Positions 1 to 5,030 of a DNA stretch of 6,831 nt are shown here, piece by piece; positions within the stretch are counted from its first letter, which is position 1, and every line of letters begins with the position of its first letter. A model generated the notes under the pieces. That model was given only the letters and a program-made list of their open reading frames with translations, searched no databases and was not told the origin of the DNA. The stretch covers positions 1-6,831 of the forward strand of contig CAYYZW010000183.1 of the NCBI GenBank assembly GCA_964476375.1, read 5' to 3'. Position numbers and translations under genes: made by a program. The DNA is from SAT2750 sp964476375 (GTDB lineage Bacteria > Planctomycetota > Planctomycetia > Pirellulales > Pirellulaceae).

Positions 1-291
1 CACCAGGCGATCATCCGGCTGATGGGACATGACCGGCTGATGTACGGGACCGACCTGCCGGTCAGCCACCTGCGGGGCCGCAGCCTGTCGGCCGCGGACA
101 GCTTTCTCTGGATCTATGGCGATCAGCCGGTCTGGGGTGAAAACCACATGCAGGTTGACCCGGTGATGGTTGGGCTGGAACACCTTCGCTCGCTGAAGTG
201 GGCCTGCTGGTCCGAGGGACTGAGCGACGAGCAGGTCGAGGATATTTTCTACAATAACGCAGCACGACTTTTTGAGGTCGAGGGCGACTGA
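1..291 (+). CDS. Amidohydrolase family 2 protein, C-terminal fragment
   Basis: This is the last 96 residues of a gene that begins left of the window; the frame is open from base 1. Near the start, RLMYGTDLP (residues 12-20) matches the conserved 'R-[LI]-[LM]-[FY]-G-[ST]-D-x-P' strand end of the TIM-barrel amidohydrolase_2 family. Its Asp (residue 18) is the usual last metal or catalytic aspartate. The tail has the typical closing helix with NNAARLFEV (85-93), seen in this family as 'NAaRlfgl'. Members are metal-dependent hydrolases or decarboxylases acting on lactones, amides or aromatic acids; the substrate cannot be read from this fragment. Between the two motifs lies a Trp-rich stretch (WIYGDQPVWGENH, 37-49) that may form part of a substrate loop. 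The stop codon shares one base with an upstream in-frame ATG of the next gene (TGATG at 289-293), so the two genes are probably co-transcribed. The family call is good; the specific function is unknown. Confidence 0.8.
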   Translation, partial: HQAIIRLMGHDRLMYGTDLPVSHLRGRSLSAADSFLWIYGDQPVWGENHMQVDPVMVGLEHLRSLKWACWSEGLSDEQVEDIFYNNAARLFEVEGD

Positions 292-302
292 TGCCGTCGG
301 CC

Positions 303-308
303 GGGGAG
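303..308 (+). promoter_or_regulatory. Ribosome binding site deciding the lactonase start
   Basis: GGGGAG lies nine bases before the ATG at 318, while the upstream in-frame ATG at 291 has only GAGGTCGAGGG-type purine runs inside the preceding gene. Together with the clean signal peptide this favours translation from 318. Confidence 0.55.
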
Positions 309-317
309 CATGAAACG

Positions 318-1442
318 ATGAAGAAGACCATTTACCTGTTAGCGGGCCTGTTTGTGTGGACAGGGATCACTGCCATGGCCCCGGGAGAAGAACAGTTGCT
401 TTACCTTGCAAGCCAGCAGGACAAGACAATCACTGTCTCCACCGTGAACCCGGAGAGCGGTGCCTTGACAGAAAAACATAAGCTGGATCTTCCGGGAACT
501 CCCGGGCCGCTGGCCTTTTCGCCAGACCAGAAGCTGATCTATGCCGCCATGACCAGCGTGGGGGATGTACCAGCTGCGGTGGCCACACTGCGGCGCGAAA
601 AGGATGGCAGCCTGTCACTGCTTTCGACCGCCGCGATCCGCACGCGTGCTCCCTACATCCGTGCCGACCTGTCCGGGAACTTCCTGCTGGCGGCGCATTA
701 CGGGGCAGGGGACGTGACGATGTACCGGATTACTGATGGCCTGGCGACCGACGAGATGCTTGATCACCACGTGACCGAGAAAACAGCCCACTGTATCGAG
801 GTCGATCGCAGCGGGCAGTTTGTCTTTGTCCCTCACACCGGGCCGAACAAGGTTTACCAGTTCCGCCTGGATCCCAAGGCAGGCAAGCTGGTGCCCAATG
901 ATCCTCCCTTTGTTGCCGGGCCGGATACCGAGCACCGCTACCATGAACCGCGGCATATTGCCATGCACCCGGAATTTGACATGGCCTTTACCTCCAACGA
1001 GAACGGGGGTGGCATCACCTCCTGGAAGCTGGATCCGAAAAGTGGCAAGCTGACCCAGCTGGAGACGCTCTCGACGCTGCCGCCGGGCTACGAGGAGAGC
1101 AGCCATGCGGCGGATATCAAGATCACGCCGAACGGACGATTTGCCTATGTCTCCAACCGGGACACGACCGAGCGAGCTGAGGGGGAGTCGATGCGTGACA
1201 CGATCGCCGCCGTCTGGATTTCACTTCGCACCGGCAAGATGAAGGTGGTCGGGCATTACGCCACGGCTCACTTCCCGCGGTCATTCTGTATCGATGTCTC
1301 GGGCGAGTTTCTCTATGCCGCCGGGCAGAAGACCACTGAGCTGGTGGCCTACCGGATCAACCAGAGAAGCGGGGCGCTCGAGCAGCTCAAGACCTACAAG
1401 GTCGGGGGCGGCCCGATCTGGGTGATGACGGCCAGCCCCTAG
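318..1442 (+). CDS. Exported beta-propeller lactonase (6-phosphogluconolactonase / YbhE-like family)
   Basis: The 374-residue product belongs to the seven-bladed propeller lactonase family (Pfam Lactonase, COG2706). It shows the recurring blade pattern 'PxGxFxYxxN...xxVxxYxIDxxTGxL': for example QFRLDPKAGKL (181-191), SWKLDPKSGKL (235-245), PNGRFAYVSNRD (271-282) and AYRINQRSGALEQL (344-357). PRHIAMHP (211-218) and FPRSF (319-323) match conserved family positions; His158, Glu210, Arg212, His213, Arg281 and Arg321 are candidate pocket residues. I chose the ATG at 318 because it has GGGGAG (303-308) nine bases upstream and opens directly into a signal peptide (MKKTIYLLAGLFVWTGITAMA, cleaved near residue 21). 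The in-frame ATG at 291 would add nine residues and spoil that signal. Export argues against cytosolic pentose-phosphate 6-phosphogluconolactonase duty. The family also includes fungal carboxymuconate cyclases, so the substrate is open. It lies just downstream of the amidohydrolase gene, in a likely operon. Confidence 0.88.
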   Translation: MKKTIYLLAGLFVWTGITAMAPGEEQLLYLASQQDKTITVSTVNPESGALTEKHKLDLPGTPGPLAFSPDQKLIYAAMTSVGDVPAAVATLRREKDGSLSLLSTAAIRTRAPYIRADLSGNFLLAAHYGAGDVTMYRITDGLATDEMLDHHVTEKTAHCIEVDRSGQFVFVPHTGPNKVYQFRLDPKAGKLVPNDPPFVAGPDTEHRYHEPRHIAMHPEFDMAFTSNENGGGITSWKLDPKSGKLTQLETLSTLPPGYEESSHAADIKITPNGRFAYVSNRDTTERAEGESMRDTIAAVWISLRTGKMKVVGHYATAHFPRSFCIDVSGEFLYAAGQKTTELVAYRINQRSGALEQLKTYKVGGGPIWVMTASP

Positions 1443-1448
1443 TCCCGG

Positions 1449-2984
1449 TCAGGGTGTCTTGGTGTGACTGTAGAGGGTGGCCCCCTTCTCGTCGTGCCAC
1501 TGGAAGGTCAGGCTGGCGGTCGGGTGTCCCTGGCCGGCCGGCAGCGAGCTGACGTGCAGGAAACCGCCGGAGGGGGGATCCTGTAGATAGAACTGCTTGA
1601 TCAGGCCGTCCGGGTCGGTCGAGAGAGGATCTCCTGCCTTGCGGCCCGGGCGGGAATTGGCATCGACCAACGCGCCGGTAGAAAACTCCTCGACCCCGCT
1701 CGGATGCATGGCGTGGTACTGCCAGTGACGGTCCCCGCAGACCAGGTAAAGGTTCTGGATGTTCTCATTCTTGACAAAAGCAAAGAACTCGTCACCCTCG
1801 TGGCGAAAGCCGCCATGGTTGGTGTGGTTGTCGGTCTTGCGGATATCATCCGGCCCTACCATCGGCGTGGCAGAGATCATCACCTTGAAGGTAGCGTCAC
1901 TCTCTTTGAGTGTCCGCTTCAGCCAGGCTTTCTGCTCCACGCCCCAGATCGACTTGTCCGGGCCGTCTTCCGAGAGGTTGGGACTGCGATAGATGCGGCC
2001 CTCGAGAAACCAGACCTGCAGGTCCTTGCTCATCCGGTGCGTGCGGTAAGTCAGCGGTCGTGGCTTGTTGGCGGCTGTGTAGGGGAAATGCGCGTAGGGG
2101 AGCTGCTCGAGCATCACCCGCTGCGCCTCGGCCGGGGAGGGATGGTGGTCCCCGGTGTTGTCGCCATCGTCGATACGGTAATCATGGTCATCGACTTCCC
2201 AGTAGGTGGGGACCGCGGCGAACAGGTCCTGGTACCGCTGCTGGACGAATTGCTCGTGCCACTTCTGCCGCATCTGGGGAATCGTCTCGGCACGAGGCTC
2301 CTTGGGAGTGTCGTAGTAGACGTTGTCGCCGGTTCCGACAAAGAAATCGGGCTTTAACCGGAGGATCGACTCCAGCGCCGGGTAGCCCAGCTTCTTGTCC
2401 GGGCCGGCATAGGGTTCGGGAAGCTCGGTGTTGTTGTGCGCCAGGTGAATTTTCCTGTCGATGCGGTTGTCGCCGTGGAACTTGGCATAGTTCATCCCGG
2501 TCACCACCACGAAGTTCACCCGCGCGGCGTTGTCTGGGCCGGGCAGGGTGCGAAAGCTGGCGGTCGGGCCTGGTCGCAGGTTCTTCTCTCTGGTGCCAAC
2601 GAGGGTCTGGCAGAGATAGCGGGTGCCGGGGGTGAGCTGCACGTACTTGACCCGCACGATGAAATCCCGCTCCCCGCTGGCATGAGCCAGCTGGACGATG
2701 GGCGCTGCATCGGGACTGTCAGCCGGCCGCAGTATGAACCGTACCACGCCGCCGGTTCCCGGCACGTCCCCGCGGACGGGTCCCCGGGTGCGGGTCAGGC
2801 GGACCTGGACCAGGGCGCTGGTGGGGGTGACCTCGCCGACCATGATTCCCTGGGCAGCCCTGGGGCGGGGGGTGAGATCGAACGTGAATCGCCGGCTGGG
2901 ATAGTAAGTGCCGGTCGGCTGCGCCTGGATCTGACCACTTTCCAGCAGCAGGCAGGATACGAGTAGTGAGATGAGAATCCTCAC
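1449..2984 (-). CDS. Exported PhoD-like alkaline phosphatase / phosphodiesterase
   Basis: The 511-residue protein matches the PhoD family of metallophosphatases, which hydrolyse phosphate mono- or diesters outside the cytoplasm using Fe/Ca-type metal centres. In order: a signal peptide (residues 1 to about 22, MRILISLLVSCLLLESGQIQ then AQ); an Ig/fibronectin-like PhoD N-terminal domain (about 45-147, ending in the 'LTPGTRYLCQTLVG' strand); and the catalytic domain (about 155-440). Catalytic motifs are GTGDNVYYD (217-225), EVDDHDYR (263-270, the family's 'W-D-DHE/D') and VCGDRHWQYH (415-424). The segment IWGVEQKAWLKRTLKES (346-362) is the typical 'LG-x-Q-x-x-W-L' helix. The start is GTG at 2982-2984, preceded by AAGGAG six bases away. 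Cys11 lies in an LVSC that resembles a lipobox but sits too close to the N-terminus, so I favour signal peptidase I. It is probably co-transcribed with the dioxygenase gene 54 bp upstream. It ends 6 bp from the convergent lactonase stop. Phosphatase versus diesterase activity cannot be decided from sequence. Confidence 0.87.
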   Translation of the reverse strand: MRILISLLVSCLLLESGQIQAQPTGTYYPSRRFTFDLTPRPRAAQGIMVGEVTPTSALVQVRLTRTRGPVRGDVPGTGGVVRFILRPADSPDAAPIVQLAHASGERDFIVRVKYVQLTPGTRYLCQTLVGTREKNLRPGPTASFRTLPGPDNAARVNFVVVTGMNYAKFHGDNRIDRKIHLAHNNTELPEPYAGPDKKLGYPALESILRLKPDFFVGTGDNVYYDTPKEPRAETIPQMRQKWHEQFVQQRYQDLFAAVPTYWEVDDHDYRIDDGDNTGDHHPSPAEAQRVMLEQLPYAHFPYTAANKPRPLTYRTHRMSKDLQVWFLEGRIYRSPNLSEDGPDKSIWGVEQKAWLKRTLKESDATFKVMISATPMVGPDDIRKTDNHTNHGGFRHEGDEFFAFVKNENIQNLYLVCGDRHWQYHAMHPSGVEEFSTGALVDANSRPGRKAGDPLSTDPDGLIKQFYLQDPPSGGFLHVSSLPAGQGHPTASLTFQWHDEKGATLYSHTKTP

Positions 2985-2990
2985 GGTGGT

Positions 2991-2996
2991 CTCCTT
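2991..2996 (-). promoter_or_regulatory. Strong ribosome binding site before a GTG start
   Basis: On the minus strand AAGGAG stands six bases before the GTG codon at 2982-2984. No ATG near that point gives an intact signal peptide, so this site fixes the PhoD-like start at a GTG. Confidence 0.65.
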
Positions 2997-3038
2997 GGAT
3001 GGGACGAGAAAAGAACGGTAGGAGTCCCCAGCGAGCGG

Positions 3039-3734
3039 CTAGCGGCGCCGGCGCCCTGCCGGTCGGCCACGCGGTTCCTCCGGGGTCTTGCCAATCACGA
3101 TGTCGAACTTGGCCGAGAGCTCGTTGGTCTTGGAACCGGGGATTGGCTTGAACTCGGCCATCAGCAGCTCGGCCAGCTTGGGATCGCGAAGCCGGCTGAT
3201 GACAGGATCGGTCTGGTTTTTCGGCTCGCCCTTGACATAGCACTCGGTGGTCAGCATCCGCTTGTCGCCCTGCATGACCGCCACGTGGATATGGGGAGTA
3301 CGGGAACCATAGCGAACCGGCTTGATCGTGCGGAAGTAGTACTCGCCGGAGGAGCCGGTCAGGAAACGGCCGAATCCCTGGAAGTTCTTGTCGATCTTCT
3401 CCTGGCCGGGACTCTGCGTGTGGATGTAGATACCGTTCACATCCGCTTCCCAGATTTCAATCGTTGCGTTGCGGACCGGTTCACCCGAGGGACTGAGGAT
3501 CGTGCCTCCCAGGTGCACCACCTGGCCAACGGCCGGGGTGATCTTGTCGTTCAGGACCAGCAGGTCGTTGTCGGTATCGAGCGGCAGCTTGTCAGGGTAG
3601 AACGGCCCCTCGGTCTGGCGAGGCGTGAGTGAGAGTTCCTCGGCATAAACACCCGGGACAGTCAAGGCGGCGGTGGCAAAAGCCATGTTCTGCAGGAACC
3701 GGCGACGTCCGCCGGGGAAGTGACTGCTGTTCAT
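3039..3734 (-). CDS. Tat-exported intradiol ring-cleavage dioxygenase-like protein
   Basis: The 231-residue protein resembles the beta chain of protocatechuate 3,4-dioxygenase and related catechol dioxygenases, which use non-haem Fe(III) to open aromatic rings between two hydroxyls. A twin-arginine signal is plain: GRRRFLQNMAFATAALTVPG (9-28), cleaved after VYA (29-31). The entry motif TPRQTEGPFYPD (37-48) is typical of the family. All four expected iron ligands are present: Tyr103 in WEADVNGIYIH, Tyr142 in TIKPVRYG, and His148/His150 in TPHIH. Arg145, three residues before the first His, matches the conserved active-site Arg. I chose the ATG at 3732-3734 because AGGAG (3742-3746) precedes it by seven bases and the Tat motif follows at once. 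Upstream in-frame starts add an implausible 34-residue leader. The end is odd: PRGRPAGRRRR, a strongly basic tail. Length is close to a stand-alone catalytic domain. The natural substrate and whether it forms a homomer are unknown. It is probably first in an operon with the PhoD-like gene. Confidence 0.88.
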   Translation of the reverse strand: MNSSHFPGGRRRFLQNMAFATAALTVPGVYAEELSLTPRQTEGPFYPDKLPLDTDNDLLVLNDKITPAVGQVVHLGGTILSPSGEPVRNATIEIWEADVNGIYIHTQSPGQEKIDKNFQGFGRFLTGSSGEYYFRTIKPVRYGSRTPHIHVAVMQGDKRMLTTECYVKGEPKNQTDPVISRLRDPKLAELLMAEFKPIPGSKTNELSAKFDIVIGKTPEEPRGRPAGRRRR

Positions 3735-3741
3735 CGGTACT

Positions 3742-3746
3742 CTCCT
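3742..3746 (-). promoter_or_regulatory. Ribosome binding site of the dioxygenase gene
   Basis: AGGAG on the minus strand, seven bases before the ATG at 3732-3734. It supports the start that places the twin-arginine motif at residues 10-12. Confidence 0.65.
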
Positions 3747-3763
3747 GGTCCATCGGGGTCCAT
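3747..3763 (-). repeat. 7-bp direct repeat in the dioxygenase leader
   Basis: On the minus strand ATGGACC occurs at 3757-3763 and again at 3747-3753, a spacing of exactly ten bases (one helical turn). It lies between the TATAAT box and the ribosome binding site and touches the latter. It could be an operator half-site pair or a leader RNA element, or chance. Confidence 0.35.
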
Positions 3764-3774
3764 TGCTATCTGGC

Positions 3775-3780
3775 ATTATA
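3775..3780 (-). promoter_or_regulatory. Candidate -10 box for the dioxygenase-PhoD-like operon
   Basis: A perfect TATAAT hexamer sits on the minus strand 40 bases upstream of the dioxygenase ATG, giving a leader of about 30-35 nucleotides. I see no good TTGACA-like -35 box at 16-18 bases spacing (the sequence there is near CACCCT/TGTTCA), and no extended TG motif. In this G+C-rich sequence a perfect hexamer at the right place is suggestive, but the promoter is unproven and may need an activator. Confidence 0.4.
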
Positions 3781-3915
3781 GATCGCTTTGGTGAACAGGG
3801 TGACCGGCAGGGAATAATTTTGTGTATGGCAGTCACGGGGGCTCTCTGGATGCATGGTAGGATGCCTGCTGGAGATCGCTTTTACCAAACAAGTACCCAC
3901 CCCGGACCCGACCAC

Positions 3916-5022
3916 ATGAAAATGACTCTGGTTTCCCTGCTCCTGCTTTGCCTGCCTCTCTCGTTGGCCGCGGCTGACAAAAAGGACGAGGCTCTCTACT
4001 TCCCACCTGCCAAGGGGAAATGGGAAACGGTCCAGCCCGCCACGATTGGCTGGGATGCAGCGAAACTGAAAGAGGCCCTGGCTTATGCCGGCAGGAACAA
4101 GTCCTCCGGCGTGGTGATCCTCTCCCGCGGCCGTATCCTGGCCGAGCAGTACTGGAAGATCGATCCACCCGAGAAGACTGCCAGCGGCGGCCGGAACCCC
4201 TATTTTCATTTCCTGCTTGGAACCGACAGCCAGGGCCACCCGGTCGAGGATGTCGCCTCGGCACAAAAAAGCGTGGCTGCCATGCTGGTTGGGATCGCCC
4301 AGCAGAAGGGCCTGCTCAGGATCGATGACCCGGTCAGTGAGTATCTTGGCAAGGGCTGGTCCAAGGCGCCGCCCGAGGCGGAGGCGAAGATCACCATCCG
4401 GCACCTGGTCAGCATGTCCAGTGGCCTGGGGACCCGGCTGCAGTACCAGGCACCGGCCGGGACGAAATGGTTCTACAACACCACCGCCTACGCCCGCTCG
4501 CTGACCTGTGTGGCCAGGGCGTCGGGGATGGACGAGAACCAGCTGACAAAGAAGTGGCTTACCGGTCCGCTGGGGATGAAGGACTCGCGCTGGGCCGTGC
4601 GTCCCTGGGCGGATGAGAACACGGTGGTGGCCAACAAGTTTGGTTTTGCCACCACGGCGCGCGACCTGGCACGCTTTGGCCTCTTGATGTCCGCCAACGG
4701 GTTCTGGAACGGGAAGGATGTGCTGGTCGACAAGGACTATATCAAGCAGGCGACCTCGCCGTCGCAGCAGCTGAACCCGTCCTACGGCTACCTCTGGTGG
4801 CTTAACGGTGGGCCGTTCGTGGCTCGCGGTGGTGGTGAGAAGAAGCCCGGCCGTCTGCTGCCGTCAGCACCGAAGGACATGTACGCGGCCCAGGGCAAGC
4901 TGGGCCGGCGGCTCTACGTGATTCCCAGCCAGCAGCTGGTGATCACTCGCCTGGGAGACCAGTCGGGTAACAATTTCGGCGGCGAGTTCTTCCGGCTGCT
5001 CCGGGCCGCCAGCGGGAAGTAA
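3916..5022 (+). CDS. Exported beta-lactamase-family serine hydrolase (AmpC/EstB/DD-peptidase-like)
   Basis: The 368-residue product belongs to the beta-lactamase superfamily of serine hydrolases (COG1680), which includes esterases, DD-peptidases, class C beta-lactamases and nylon-oligomer hydrolases. The signal peptide MKMTLVSLLLLCLPLSLAAA is cleaved near residue 20. The nucleophile motif S-x-x-K is SAQK (Ser115, Lys118), followed by the usual helix 'LVGIAQQKGLLRIDDPVSEY'. The second motif region is WFYNTTAY (185-192), a YN[TS] variant of Y-x-N. ARDLARFGLLM (248-258) and YGYLWWLNGG (290-299) are typical later signatures. The third region, AAQGKLGRRLYVIPSQQLVI (324-343), corresponds to the family's 'GxGGQ-x-[IL]-x-V-x-P' strand but has Arg where Gln is common. 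I chose the ATG at 3916 for the signal peptide (3922 is also possible). There is no recognisable Shine-Dalgarno sequence. The frame is open from 3763, but that leader shows no export signal. Its substrate is unknown; a cell-wall peptide or ester is plausible. Confidence 0.85.
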   Translation: MKMTLVSLLLLCLPLSLAAADKKDEALYFPPAKGKWETVQPATIGWDAAKLKEALAYAGRNKSSGVVILSRGRILAEQYWKIDPPEKTASGGRNPYFHFLLGTDSQGHPVEDVASAQKSVAAMLVGIAQQKGLLRIDDPVSEYLGKGWSKAPPEAEAKITIRHLVSMSSGLGTRLQYQAPAGTKWFYNTTAYARSLTCVARASGMDENQLTKKWLTGPLGMKDSRWAVRPWADENTVVANKFGFATTARDLARFGLLMSANGFWNGKDVLVDKDYIKQATSPSQQLNPSYGYLWWLNGGPFVARGGGEKKPGRLLPSAPKDMYAAQGKLGRRLYVIPSQQLVITRLGDQSGNNFGGEFFRLLRAASGK

Positions 5023-5030
5023 GTCCTCGA

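Noticed and set aside
615..1106. Minus-strand open frame of 163 codons opposite the lactonase
   Set aside because: No domain or credible start signal, and it mirrors the codon structure of the propeller gene.
1910..2635. Long plus-strand open frame (241 codons) opposite the PhoD-like gene, with companions at 1704-2357 and 2436-2966
   Set aside because: The products are Arg/Gly/Ser-rich or otherwise lack any recognisable domain, and lie fully antisense to a gene with clear catalytic motifs; open frames of this length are expected opposite G+C-rich coding DNA.
2950..2984. Lipoprotein signal (LVSC) in the PhoD-like protein
   Set aside because: The Cys is residue 11, leaving too short a hydrophobic stretch before it; an ordinary signal peptide ending near residue 22 fits better.
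3735..3836. N-terminal extension of the dioxygenase to an upstream start at 3836
   Set aside because: It would bury the twin-arginine signal behind 34 residues, while a good ribosome binding site serves the ATG at 3732-3734.
3766..4404. Minus-strand frame of 212 codons spanning the intergenic region and the start of the serine hydrolase
   Set aside because: No recognisable motif; the opposite strand encodes a signal peptide and the SxxK motif.
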